Positions 1 to 8,308 of a stretch of DNA of 64,000 nt are shown in pieces (positions within the stretch are counted from its first letter, which is position 1; every line of letters begins with the position of its first letter). This DNA is from JAGOMX01 sp041738135 (lineage in GTDB: Bacteria > Pseudomonadota > Alphaproteobacteria > JAGOMX01): assembly GCA_041738135.1 (NCBI GenBank), contig JBGSQK010000020.1, forward strand, positions 56,999 to 120,998. Direction: 5' to 3'. Both the position numbers and the translations under genes were made by a program. The notes under the pieces were generated by a model, which saw only the letters and a list, made by a program, of their open reading frames with translations, was not told where the DNA came from and did not search any database.

Positions 1-181
1 ATGGGGACATTTGTTAGCCCTACAAAAATCTTCGTCACTAGAAGTAAATCAATACCCGCGAAATGTGGGAATAGGTGCAAACTGTTTCTTTGCCTAGTAA
101 TAGCTATAAAGTACTGGACATTTTCTCTATAAGTTATTAAAATAGTAATTAAGATACATTATTTATGTAGAGAAAGATAAA

Positions 182-1087
182 ATGGCTAAACCAGTATTTA
201 TACCCAATGACATAAACTGGGAACTACTCAAACGCTTTAATGTGTGCGCGAATAGCTTTGGTTTTAATGAAGCTGCAAAAAAAATAGGCACCAGCCCGTC
301 AGCTCTACTCGGTCAGATTGAAGTACTTGAAAAGCAGATAGGCTTTAACTTATTTGAACGGGTAAACAGAAATAGGTCCAAAACCTTAACACCCGAAGGC
401 CAGATGCTGAAGGAAGCAACTCAACAGATATTTCTGTTTTTAAGCACCCCCATGAATGAGCAGAAAAAATTAAGCAAATCTCAAGCTCGCATTTTAAGGG
501 TGATAACCACAGAAGGGCTGGCCAAAACAATTCTGGTTAAACCCATTAACCAATATTTAGAAGATCACCCTGATATTCAATTACAACTGATCACCAAATC
601 CACAGCAGATTTAATCGAGCCTGGCGAGGTGGTGATTCGTTCAAATTTTGTGGAGCAAAAGCACGTACGAAGGGAATATCTGCTCAATTACAAAATGAAA
701 TTGTATGCAAGCAAAACCTACATTAATAAATTCGGCAGGCCTGCATCTCCACTGGATCTTTCAAATCACAAGGTACTCATATTCAACAGTTTGGGCGCAA
801 AGGATTCATCATTTCTCTGGAAGCCTGACCTCAATATTTACCTTACTCCCACGGTAGTATCCGATTCCTTCGATTTTCTTTTGAAGCAATGCTACGAAGG
901 ACAAGGTATTTTTGAGTTAGCAGACCTATATCTGGAAAAAGATGAATTGGTAGACTTGTTTCCCGATATGTCCGGGGAACAGTTTGATCTTTATCTGTCC
1001 TATAACAAGAAAAGTACTTACGAAGATCTTATTCCTGATTTCGTTAAATTTCTTAAGAAATCCATCGGCGATAAAGCCAAGGAATAA
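182..1087 (+). CDS. LysR-family transcriptional regulator
   Basis: This 301-residue protein has the LysR layout. Residues about 10-70 form the winged helix-turn-helix (FGFNEAAKKIGTSPSALLGQ followed by LEKQIGFNLFERVNR and LTPEG), which binds DNA. Residues about 95-295 fit the periplasmic-binding-like effector domain. Length is normal for the family. It is the first gene in the window and faces a LuxI-like gene on the other strand, with a palindromic repeat between them. LysR proteins usually control a divergent neighbour, but nothing upstream is visible except about 180 bases without a gene, so the target and effector are unknown. The assignment to the family is secure; no specific regulon can be inferred. 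Confidence 0.88.
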   Translation: MAKPVFIPNDINWELLKRFNVCANSFGFNEAAKKIGTSPSALLGQIEVLEKQIGFNLFERVNRNRSKTLTPEGQMLKEATQQIFLFLSTPMNEQKKLSKSQARILRVITTEGLAKTILVKPINQYLEDHPDIQLQLITKSTADLIEPGEVVIRSNFVEQKHVRREYLLNYKMKLYASKTYINKFGRPASPLDLSNHKVLIFNSLGAKDSSFLWKPDLNIYLTPTVVSDSFDFLLKQCYEGQGIFELADLYLEKDELVDLFPDMSGEQFDLYLSYNKKSTYEDLIPDFVKFLKKSIGDKAKE

Positions 1088-1120
1088 TGTGATTTCTTTA
1101 ATAACAAAATGCCCACATCC

Positions 1121-1279
1121 GTCATCCAGAGCGCAGCTCCGCGTATGCGGAGTAAGCGTGGGATCCAGCAAATAAGTGTTGCGCAGCAACTCTCTATAGC
1201 TATATAGAAGCCGCTTACGCGGCACTCATTCGCTGGATCCCACGCTTCCTCGGCCTTGCCGAGGCGCGCTCTGGATGAC
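1121..1279. repeat. Palindromic intergenic repeat, family A, copy 1
   Basis: The element has inverted ends GTCATCCAGAGCGC (1121-1134) and GCGCTCTGGATGAC (1266-1279), and a second nested pair GCGTGGGATCCAGC (1156-1169) and GCTGGATCCCACGC (1232-1245). It lies wholly between the convergent LysR and LuxI-like genes. A second copy with the same nested arms is at 28079-28241. As RNA it would fold into a long two-tiered hairpin. It resembles the REP/RPE-type palindromic repeats known from Rickettsiales and other Proteobacteria. Confidence 0.85.
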
Positions 1280-1294
1280 GGGGTTGTATTTCCC

Positions 1295-1891
1295 TCACGA
1301 AATCCTAAGGATACTCTCCGAAGATCGCCTACGATGTATAAAAGCCTCATAAGTTTGAGCATTCATAGGCACTATACCGAGTACATAGGGCCGACTATCG
1401 TTAAAAGGAGAAGCAATCTGGGCCTGTTTCTCAAAAGGCCACAACCCCATGTTTAAAATATCCTTATGCCCTTCAGTCGGCAGAACTGTAATAAATGCTT
1501 TAATTTTCTGAGCAATACTAATGGTCTTTAAAGAATCATACATATTCTGATAAAAATCCTGGCGAATCAGGTTAAACATTTTTTCTGATTCTTCTTTTGC
1601 AGTCTCACCAGGCAGATGAAAAAAAATACGACTCATTTCCCAGATTTTTTGATTGGACTTAAATTGCAAACGCTTCAGCAAATCTGAGGTCAATACAGGC
1701 TGATCAATAGGAATCAAACGGGCCCCACCAATAACACCAAACTTCTTATGACTGTAAATAAGATAATGCGTTTGATCATGATCAAATTCATCACGCGCCG
1801 ACTTTCCATGCTCTAGCTCAATCAACGAAAACATTTGCTTCATTTCCTTACTATACTCGGCCCTTTTCTTAGGGGGAATCAGGTTAAACAT
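1295..1891 (-). CDS. LuxI-type acyl-homoserine-lactone synthase-like protein
   Basis: This 198-residue protein carries the LuxI family core. It has the DEFD motif (Asp34, Asp37), the Arg of GARLIP (Arg58), and IWEMSR (Glu85, Arg88), matching the conserved Asp, Asp, Arg, Glu and Arg of AHL synthases, which make N-acyl-homoserine lactones from S-adenosylmethionine and acyl-ACP. The N-terminal Arg and Trp of the classical signature are not evident, so activity is uncertain. An upstream in-frame codon at 1930 exists, but the ATG at 1891 is preceded by AGGAG at a good distance and matches the family N-terminus. No LuxR-type receptor gene is within view; the nearest regulator is the convergent LysR gene. 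It could act as a solo signal synthase or have drifted to another acyl product. Confidence 0.8.
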   Translation of the reverse strand: MFNLIPPKKRAEYSKEMKQMFSLIELEHGKSARDEFDHDQTHYLIYSHKKFGVIGGARLIPIDQPVLTSDLLKRLQFKSNQKIWEMSRIFFHLPGETAKEESEKMFNLIRQDFYQNMYDSLKTISIAQKIKAFITVLPTEGHKDILNMGLWPFEKQAQIASPFNDSRPYVLGIVPMNAQTYEAFIHRRRSSESILRIS

Positions 1892-2047
1892 TACATTAAC
1901 TCCTAAATAATTATTACCATCTCTTGACACATAGGGTCTTTTTTCAAGATTTCAATAGCTTTGAATAAAAAGAAGTGGGGAACTAATGACCTTCATGCAA
2001 AGTTATTGGTTAATCTGCACCCTATAAAGCCTAGTCCACCTAAGTAT

Positions 2048-2150
2048 GTAAGTATTTAGTTGCAAAAGTGGTGAAAGGTTCATTCATGCAGTTCTTGAGT
2101 GAGGGCGTTCAAAAAACTCTTCACCACTTTTGCTACTAAATACTCACTTA
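2048..2150. repeat. Long imperfect inverted repeat
   Basis: The left arm (2048-2075) contains TTAGTTGCAAAAGTGGTGAA and the right arm (2120-2150) contains TTCACCACTTTTGCTACTAA. The arms are nearly perfect complements of about 28 bases around a loop of about 44 bases. It lies upstream of the LuxI-like gene and outside any convincing gene. A 60-codon frame with a GTG start crosses the right arm on the minus strand (2080-2262) but has no recognisable family. It may be a miniature element, an RNA hairpin or a terminator. Confidence 0.7.
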
Positions 2151-2389
2151 TTCTTAGCTCTGCACAAAGCTTGTCTATCAGTTTGTATAAGGAATATTTA
2201 TTTTGAAAATCCAATAAAAAGACCATATTTGTTTTTTTCCAAACTTTTTTGCTCTCAGTCACTCATCTTCAGATCCTTCTCCCACAAGGCTTTCAAGACA
2301 AGATATTATTTATTTAATTTTTTTTGACACTATATGAAAATAATTATAATTTTTTCTTGACAAATCATACTTTTATAGCTATATTATGC

Positions 2390-2715
2390 TTAAGGGTAAG
2401 AGATGGAACTCTTCCCCTCGTGTACACAAAAACGAAAGGCATCCGGCGTTTGGGCCCCCGCGTAACCCAAACAAGTCTGGAAATGAGCGGCGCGGTGAGC
2501 AAGTAAGGGATATGGTATGTAAAGTGCCATATCTACCGTACGGTTAATGCAAAAAGGTGACGAGGAAGGTATCCCTATAAGCCAAAAACAACCTAAAAAA
2601 TCCAAACGGTGGAAGCCGGATGATGACTGAGACGACATTCAGAGATCAAAAGGCTTCCACCACCTTATAAAGGAAGATCGGGCAAAGTAGCCCAATCAAG
2701 TGAGTAAAGGAGTAT
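2390..2715 (+). ncRNA. Hairpin-rich non-coding segment, possible group II intron remnant
   Basis: Several local stems can be drawn on the plus strand: GTTTGGG with CCCAAAC near 2450-2475; GATATGG with CCATATC near 2508-2534; AGGGATA with TATCCCT enclosing that stem; and GGTGGAAGCC with GGCTTCCACC near 2608-2662. The order and spacing resemble the domain I region that precedes the reverse-transcriptase frame in bacterial group II introns. No reverse transcriptase follows and no domain V/VI was recognised. It ends in AAAGGAG, the ribosome binding site of the next gene, so it could also be a long structured leader. The class of RNA is not established. Confidence 0.35.
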
Positions 2716-2717
2716 GA

Positions 2718-2951
2718 ATGATACTAGATGATAAACGTTATAAGATAGAGAAAGTTATTAATAGATTTGAGCGGATTTCTCGAAGATCTGAATTGAAACA
2801 AGATTACGCCTCGTCAATTAAGGCGGGGAAAGTAGCCTTGGACTATTTTGTTGATCAAAAAAAAGAAACGCCTGAAGAAGAAACCATATGGGACAAAGAT
2901 AAGTTGATCAGTCTACTGGATTACCTCGAGAAACAGCTCGAACAACCGTAA
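2718..2951 (+). CDS. Small protein of unknown function
   Basis: This 77-residue, charged and probably helical protein starts at an ATG preceded by AAAGGAG at 2706-2712, which supports real translation. An ATG at 2714 in another frame sits too close to that site and stops quickly. I recognise no domain. The sequence is rich in Lys, Glu and Asp, has one cluster of basic residues near positions 13-25 (RFERISRRSELKQ) and ends in an acidic amphipathic stretch. It has no signal peptide or membrane segment. It follows the hairpin-rich segment and precedes tRNA-Arg. It might be a small regulator whose expression depends on the structured leader, but that is inference only. Confidence 0.55.
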   Translation: MILDDKRYKIEKVINRFERISRRSELKQDYASSIKAGKVALDYFVDQKKETPEEETIWDKDKLISLLDYLEKQLEQP

Positions 2952-3116
2952 ACGCAAGCCATTTATTGCAACTGAAAACCATCATTATCAACAATGATGC
3001 AGCACATGCACGCCCTTTAAACAGAGTGTGTGCCAAATTTTCAGCACCAAGATCCAATTTTAAACAACGAAAAATGTTTACCTGAGGCTTGCTTTCAGTT
3101 AGATTCTCTCTTACGC

Positions 3117-3193
3117 GCGTCCTTAGCTCAGTTGGATAGAGCACCGGCCTTCTAAGCCGGGTGTCGCAGGTTCGAATCCTGCAGGACGCGCCA
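3117..3193 (+). tRNA. tRNA-Arg (anticodon UCU)
   Basis: A complete cloverleaf of 77 bases is encoded. The acceptor stem GCGTCCT pairs with AGGACGC, followed by the discriminator G and an encoded CCA. The D arm is GCTC/GAGC, the anticodon stem CCGGC/GCCGG carries the loop CTTCTAA (anticodon TCT, reading AGA), and the T arm is GCAGG TTCGAAT CCTGC. The gene ends 10 bases from the stop of the convergent methyltransferase gene. Confidence 0.97.
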
Positions 3194-3203
3194 TTTTCTT
3201 ATG

Positions 3204-4085
3204 CTATGACGTTTCCAAAGTAAGTTTCAGACTATTTCTAGCAGAACCCCGCGGCAGAGCTTTTTGCTGCTCTTCATGATAGGCCCAACCTGTCAGATAA
3301 ATAATTTCAAAGGTAGCGGAGATACGTTTGTCCGCAAGACCGTGGTTCTCCACATAAATCTTCTCCACTAAGTTAAAAAACCTCCTCGAGGACATAAACT
3401 TATGACGGTCACACATCACGTTTGTGAGCCCCATCAAACGCATGTCTTGCATTAAAACAGATAGATTGGGGTACTCAACCCTAATAACATCACGATCCGC
3501 AACCGGTAATTTGAAATCAGCTCTTACCAACAATTGGGACGCTGAATATAAATCGACCATAGGCGCTACACGGGGCGAAGCCCCTCCGTAAAGCTGCATT
3601 TCCGCCTGCAAAAATGATGCCTTGAGTTCCTTTAAAGTATCACCACCTAAAAACGCCCCAATAAATAAACCATCCGGTTTTAATATATTGCGAATTTGAA
3701 TAAGTATGCCGGGAAGATCGTTGACCCAATGGAGATTCAGGTTTGATAAAACTAAATCTTTGCTCTCCGATTTACATAAATGCGAAGCACTAGAATCAAG
3801 GCTCAAAATAGTTTCATCAGAAAAATGTCCTAGATTATTGATCCCCTGATCACCATGGCCCAAAGATTGAATTTGATGTATGAAGTCAAAACCACAAGCG
3901 CCCATGGTTAAAACATGGGGAAACTGACGTTTAACAAATGCAAGTCTATCTATAATGCTGGAGTTGGTATGCTGGGCAAGGAAATCTGACTTCTCACAAT
4001 AGCGTTTTAAACGAGCTATACGCAACCCGTTATCAAACAGATTAGGCGATGATGTCGGGGAAGAGGAAATTTTCAAGCTGGACAA
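3204..4085 (-). CDS. NDUFAF5-like SAM-dependent methyltransferase
   Basis: This 293-residue protein resembles the bacterial relatives of NDUFAF5/C20orf7, Rossmann-fold proteins related to BioC methyltransferases. In mitochondria NDUFAF5 hydroxylates an arginine of complex I subunit NDUFS7. Matching features are the N-terminal LFDNGLRIARLKR, the nucleotide-binding region around MGACGFDF, NLNLHWVNDLPG, GAFLGGDTLKEL, and the late motif LYSASQLLVRADF. The glycine-rich SAM loop is weak. It probably starts at a TTG, and its first 44 bases overlap the end of the DUF465 gene, so the two are likely cotranscribed. A role in complex I assembly is inferred from the family. Confidence 0.8.
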   Translation of the reverse strand: MSSLKISSSPTSSPNLFDNGLRIARLKRYCEKSDFLAQHTNSSIIDRLAFVKRQFPHVLTMGACGFDFIHQIQSLGHGDQGINNLGHFSDETILSLDSSASHLCKSESKDLVLSNLNLHWVNDLPGILIQIRNILKPDGLFIGAFLGGDTLKELKASFLQAEMQLYGGASPRVAPMVDLYSASQLLVRADFKLPVADRDVIRVEYPNLSVLMQDMRLMGLTNVMCDRHKFMSSRRFFNLVEKIYVENHGLADKRISATFEIIYLTGWAYHEEQQKALPRGSARNSLKLTLETS

Positions 4086-4248
4086 TTTGATCTTTCAAAA
4101 CGAGCTTCTTACGTTTGAGTGTTTGTAATGTCATGTGATCCACAACGGTTTCCTTCATGAGAAGGCTTAGCCGCTCATCTAAATCTCGGTGTTCCTCTCG
4201 CAATCTTTGCAGTTGATTCAAAAGGTCTAGTTTATCGTTCATGATCAT
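4042..4248 (-). CDS. DUF465 (YdcH-family) small protein
   Basis: This 68-residue protein matches the short DUF465/YdcH family: two charged helices forming an antiparallel coiled coil. The typical features are LRxEHRDLDERLSLL at about 16-31 and LKRKKLVLKDQIVQLE near the C-terminus. Family members are common in Alphaproteobacteria and have no settled function. The preceding ORF start at Met1 or Met3 is equally possible. Its 3' end overlaps the start of the NDUFAF5-like gene by 44 bases, implying translational coupling. Confidence 0.85.
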   Translation of the reverse strand: MIMNDKLDLLNQLQRLREEHRDLDERLSLLMKETVVDHMTLQTLKRKKLVLKDQIVQLENFLFPDIIA

Positions 4249-4378
4249 ATGCTACCATTAACAGTTTACAGCCTAAATACAACATCATAATCTACTATAA
4301 ATACATAAAGGTCAATTTATTAATCACACTTAAGACTTAAATGTTTATTTTTTACGATGGAAATCAACTGCAAAGCCC

Positions 4379-6172
4379 TTATCCCGTTAATGAATATTGA
4401 TTCTGATCTATAGCCACATCGTCGATCACAAATTGTAGTTTTTCAACTCCCATCCACGTATCCAGTTTGATGCTACCAGCCAGATGGACAGGGAAACCTC
4501 GATGATTAATGAGAGCTTGCCCCATATGCGTATTCACAGCTCTGAATGCGATGGCGTTAATTTTGGCATAGTCTAGTTGACCAGCCATAATTCGGATATG
4601 TTCACCTGCAAAGATATCCAATTTCAGTATTCTCAGGTTGGTTAGGGCAAATTTTGGTGTGGGATTCCCTGAACCAAACGGTGCTAACGCATCAATCTTG
4701 TGAACCAATTGGGGCGTTATAGCGTTAAGATTCAAGACCCCATCTAGCTCCAAAACAGGCACATTATCTTCAGACATAAACTGGGATGCGCGTTGATTTA
4801 GAAATGCTTGCAACTCCGGAATTTTAGATTCTTCCACAGTGAAGCCAGCCGCCATGGCATGCCCACCGCCTGCCATCAAAATACCACTTTGTTTTGCTGC
4901 TTGAATCATGGAGCCCAGGTCAACGCCGGCAATAGATCTGGCTGACCCTTTGCCTATGCCTTCTTGCGAAAGACTGATAACACAAGCCGGGCGATTGTAT
5001 TTTTCTTTAAGACGGCCCGCAACGATACCGATAACGCCCGCGTGCCATTCTCGATCGGCCACCACAATAATAGAGGAAAGCTGGGTTTGCGCTTGCCTAA
5101 ATGCGGCATTCAGCACTTCTTGCTCAATCTCTTTACGCACCCGATTATACTCGTCAAGCCTTAAGGCTATCTCTTCCGCTTGAATAGAATTTTCGGTTCT
5201 CAAAAGCAAAGAGCCAAGCCCCGCCTCCCCCACTCGCCCACCAGCATTAATGCGAGGACCCAATACGAATCCCAAATGATAAGTGCTGGGAAGTGAATCA
5301 ATTTTAGTAATATTACTTAAAGTCTTTAGCCCCAGGTTATTGCGCGCTGCCAATACCTTCAAACCCTGCTTCACAAATGTGCGATTGAGTCCACGCAAAG
5401 GCATCACATCACAAACCGTCCCTAGGGCCACCAAATCCAGCAAGTTTTTAAGGTTTGGTTCTTGTATAAATTCAAAAAATCCCGATTGACGAAGATGACG
5501 ATTTAACGCCACGGCTAACAAGAATGACATCCCCACAGCAGCCAAGCTTTGCAAAGGATTAGTTGGCTCGTCTAGCCTATTAGGGTTAACTATGGCAAAA
5601 GCTTGTGGTAGCTTGGGCTCCGCCACATGGTGATCGATGACAATGACATCCAAACCAATTTCCGCCGCACGAGCGAGGGGCTCAAATGATGTGGTGCCAC
5701 AATCCACAGTTATAACCAAATCCGTGCCCTCTTGGCGTAACATCTCAAAAGCTGCATTATTAGGTCCATAACCTTCATCGATACGATCTGGGATGTATAC
5801 GCGGACAGGAAGCCCCAATTGGCTAAAATAGCGAAACAAGAGCGCTGACGAGGTTGCACCATCCACATCATAATCGCCAAATATAACGATTTTTTGCTTT
5901 TCAGCCACAGCCAAAGCTATACGCCCCACCGCTTTTTCCATATCCTTGAGCATATAAGGATCAGGTAGGGTTTCTTTTAATGTGGGGTTTAAAAATTGTA
6001 ACGCTTCATCCGGCTGAAAACCACGCGCTGCCAGCATTTGGGCTACGATTGGCGGAAGCGTCAATCTTTGGGATAGTAAAAGCGCATCTTTTTCGCTATA
6101 GGGTCGCAAAGCCCATTTCTTCCCCGACTCAGAAGATTGGACATTAAATGGACCTTTGTCGTCATTTGTCAT
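4379..6172 (-). CDS. recJ: Single-stranded-DNA-specific exonuclease RecJ
   Basis: RecJ degrades single-stranded DNA 5' to 3' in recombination and mismatch repair. This 597-residue protein has the DHH phosphoesterase domain, with DYDVDG at residues 100-105 and DHH at 180-182 as metal ligands. The DHHA1 domain follows with the GGGHAMAAGF motif, and the C-terminal OB-fold region contains DALAPFGSGNPTPKF. Length is normal. Its ATG overlaps the stop of accA by four bases (ATGA), so it is the third gene of a xerD-accA-recJ minus-strand operon. All expected catalytic residues are visible. Confidence 0.97.
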   Translation of the reverse strand: MTNDDKGPFNVQSSESGKKWALRPYSEKDALLLSQRLTLPPIVAQMLAARGFQPDEALQFLNPTLKETLPDPYMLKDMEKAVGRIALAVAEKQKIVIFGDYDVDGATSSALLFRYFSQLGLPVRVYIPDRIDEGYGPNNAAFEMLRQEGTDLVITVDCGTTSFEPLARAAEIGLDVIVIDHHVAEPKLPQAFAIVNPNRLDEPTNPLQSLAAVGMSFLLAVALNRHLRQSGFFEFIQEPNLKNLLDLVALGTVCDVMPLRGLNRTFVKQGLKVLAARNNLGLKTLSNITKIDSLPSTYHLGFVLGPRINAGGRVGEAGLGSLLLRTENSIQAEEIALRLDEYNRVRKEIEQEVLNAAFRQAQTQLSSIIVVADREWHAGVIGIVAGRLKEKYNRPACVISLSQEGIGKGSARSIAGVDLGSMIQAAKQSGILMAGGGHAMAAGFTVEESKIPELQAFLNQRASQFMSEDNVPVLELDGVLNLNAITPQLVHKIDALAPFGSGNPTPKFALTNLRILKLDIFAGEHIRIMAGQLDYAKINAIAFRAVNTHMGQALINHRGFPVHLAGSIKLDTWMGVEKLQFVIDDVAIDQNQYSLTG

Positions 6173-7122
6173 TGTGTGATTCGACCGATTCTCAGGAATT
6201 TCTCTTGTCTTTGTTTTCGCAGCTGCTCACCACTCAAATTTGCCATAGATTTGAGAGCTTGTTCAATAGAATCACCAATAGCAGTTATAGTTTTAGCTGC
6301 ATTGCGATGCGCGCCCCCAACAGGTTCTTCAATTATCTTGTCAACAATATGCAGCTTAATGAGGTCCTGCGCAGTAAGCTGCAAGGCCTCCGCAGCAAGC
6401 TCGCGCTTTTCGCTCGTGCGCCATAAAATAGAGGCGCAGCCTTCCGGTGAAATAACTGAATAAATGGAATGCTCGAGGATATTAACATAATTGGCCACAG
6501 CCAGCGCAATTGCACCACCGGATCCCCCCTCACCTGTTATAGTGGCAACCACCGGGATCTGTAAATCGGCCATGGTTTCAATACAAGCCGCAATGGCTTC
6601 GGCCTGGCCACGCTCTTCCGCATCAATGCCCGGGTGTGCGCCTGCCGTATCTACTAAAGTGATCAATGGAATTTGGAATTTTTCAGCCAGAAGCATTAGC
6701 CTTTTGGCTTTACGATAGCCCTCAGGTCTCGCCATACCGAAATTGTGGCGTATGCGTGATTCCGTATCACGACCTTTCTGATGACCCATAATCATAACGG
6801 TTTGCCCGCGGAAACGACCAATACCTGCAATAATGGCTTGATCCTCTGCAAAGTTGCGATCGCCGCTCAGCTCAACAAAATCATCAACCAAGCCCGTGAG
6901 ATACTCCTTAAAGCTAGGGCGTTCCACATGCCGTGCCACCAGTACCTTTTGCCATGGTGTAAGTTTGGAATAGGTTGCTTCAAGTTGCTTTTCTATCTTC
7001 AGCTTTAAATCACTGATCTCAGCAGAATTATTTGGATTGCCAGCAAGAGGCATATGCAAAAGCTCGTCGAGCCTGCTTTCCATCACATGAATTGCTTTTT
7101 CAAATTCTAAAGGTGTAACCAT
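6169..7122 (-). CDS. accA: Acetyl-CoA carboxylase carboxyltransferase subunit alpha
   Basis: AccA pairs with AccD to transfer the carboxyl group from biotin to acetyl-CoA, the first committed step of fatty acid synthesis. The 317-residue protein has the family's N-terminal helical region (LEFEKAIHVMESRLDEL) and the crotonase-like core with GHQKGRDT, FGMARPEGYRKA, TLVDTAGAHPG and GEGGSGGA. An in-frame GTG at 7143 overlaps xerD, but the ATG at 7122 has AAGGA six bases upstream and gives the usual length. It lies between xerD and recJ with four-base overlaps, indicating an operon. Confidence 0.97.
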   Translation of the reverse strand: MVTPLEFEKAIHVMESRLDELLHMPLAGNPNNSAEISDLKLKIEKQLEATYSKLTPWQKVLVARHVERPSFKEYLTGLVDDFVELSGDRNFAEDQAIIAGIGRFRGQTVMIMGHQKGRDTESRIRHNFGMARPEGYRKAKRLMLLAEKFQIPLITLVDTAGAHPGIDAEERGQAEAIAACIETMADLQIPVVATITGEGGSGGAIALAVANYVNILEHSIYSVISPEGCASILWRTSEKRELAAEALQLTAQDLIKLHIVDKIIEEPVGGAHRNAAKTITAIGDSIEQALKSMANLSGEQLRKQRQEKFLRIGRITQ

Positions 7123-7139
7123 ATTGATTCCTTGAATAC

Positions 7140-8060
7140 TCACATACTATGTTGTGCCAATTTTGCGAGCGGATGGCAAGCATTAACCACTTCTGTCAGA
7201 CGATCGGTTGCCACATGGGTATATATTTCAGTAGTAGAAATGTCTTCATGACCTAGTAATTTCTGCACACTTACAAGATCTGCACCATTATTTAATAGGT
7301 GTGTAGCAAAAGCATGTCGCAGAACGTGAGGCGAAACCTTGTAAGGCTCAATCCCGGCATCCATAGCCAGTTCCTTCAACAGTTGTCCAATACGTTGACG
7401 GGTTAGATAGCCCGTGTTACTTGGCGAAGGAAAAAGGTATAAAGATTCCTTTTGGCCAAGAAACCCTGCACGTATACCCATATATTTAACGATGATTGCA
7501 GAAGCTATTTCAGGAAGAGGCAGAACGCGCTCTTTGCGCCCCTTCCCTTTAACGAGAATAAGGGGGATACCGCTTTCTGTGGTCATGAATGAACTTAAAG
7601 GCAGAGAAACCAGCTCCGAAACGCGCATACCTGTTGCATATAGCAGCTCCAGAAGCGTTGCCAACCGTATACCTTCCGGGCCCGATTTTTGATGCGCCGC
7701 GGTCAGTAGCAATGTAACCTCTTGTTCCGTCAGGATTTTGGGCAACGCATTGCTGAGCTTGGGACTGGAAATATCATTGACTGGATTATCCATAATATGG
7801 CGTTCACTAAAAAGGAACGAAAAAAACTGTTTTAAACTTGAAAGTTGGCGAGCAATGGTCCTGGTGGAATAATGCTTTTCAGACAGATGTTTAAGATATG
7901 CTTGCAGATCCTCAAGGGCCAACTCGCTGACCGCTTTACCTTTTAAAAAGCTAATGAAGCACAAGCAGTCACGACGGTAGGATTCTACCGTGTGACCGGA
8001 CGCATTCTTTTCTGCAATGAGCATTTCGCAGAATTGTTCAACAAAAATCTCATTCTTCAT
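7140..8060 (-). CDS. xerD: Site-specific tyrosine recombinase XerD
   Basis: XerD acts with XerC at dif sites to resolve chromosome dimers. The 306-residue protein has a SAM-like N-terminal DNA-binding domain (about 1-90) and a catalytic domain. The catalytic residues are visible: Arg in ATGMRVSEL, Lys in VKGKGRKER, the HVLRH box, the His of LLGHEDIS and the nucleophile Tyr in TTEIYTHV. Phage integrases share these residues, but the length and the position beside accA/recJ and aroK fit the housekeeping enzyme. Its start overlaps the upstream small membrane gene by 11 bases. Confidence 0.93.
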   Translation of the reverse strand: MKNEIFVEQFCEMLIAEKNASGHTVESYRRDCLCFISFLKGKAVSELALEDLQAYLKHLSEKHYSTRTIARQLSSLKQFFSFLFSERHIMDNPVNDISSPKLSNALPKILTEQEVTLLLTAAHQKSGPEGIRLATLLELLYATGMRVSELVSLPLSSFMTTESGIPLILVKGKGRKERVLPLPEIASAIIVKYMGIRAGFLGQKESLYLFPSPSNTGYLTRQRIGQLLKELAMDAGIEPYKVSPHVLRHAFATHLLNNGADLVSVQKLLGHEDISTTEIYTHVATDRLTEVVNACHPLAKLAQHSM

Positions 8061-8214
8061 GCTTTTTTTCAGCTTTCGGGAAAAAGCGACTGTTTGAAAA
8101 AGTTACCTTTACCTCGCCCGAAGGTGCTGGTATACCCCATGTAGCAAGTGATGCTATAGCCAATATGAGGCTTAGAGCTAGCACGAGCCAAAGAACTTTA
8201 ATTGCGATTGACAT
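8050..8214 (-). CDS. Small single-pass membrane protein
   Basis: This 54-residue protein has one hydrophobic segment at about residues 5-27 followed by a short polar tail ending in basic and acidic residues. The start at 8214 is chosen because GAGGAAAAC precedes the ATG; a longer frame from 8241 would add nine residues with no better signal. It overlaps xerD and is divergent from aroK. Similar short membrane proteins occur between aroK and xerD in other Alphaproteobacteria, but I know no function for them. Confidence 0.65.
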   Translation of the reverse strand: MSIAIKVLWLVLALSLILAIASLATWGIPAPSGEVKVTFSNSRFFPKAEKKHEE

Positions 8215-8308
8215 GTTTTCCTCTTTGAGTTGCGAAACCATCGTAGTAGATTAATCTATATACGCAAGAAGAACAACATGGGATTCACGAAAAGCTAATG
8301 AATTGAAG

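Noticed and set aside
1018..1362. Minus-strand frames across 926-1362
   Set aside because: They are translations of the palindromic repeat and the LysR antisense strand.
2080..2262. 60-codon minus-strand frame with GTG start
   Set aside because: It crosses one arm of the inverted repeat, has no family and only a weak binding site; not enough to call a gene.
2390..2951. Complete group II intron
   Set aside because: No reverse transcriptase, no recognisable domain V/VI and no defined boundaries; kept only as a possible remnant.
2908..3144. Minus-strand 78-codon frame
   Set aside because: It runs into the tRNA-Arg gene and has no binding site or family.
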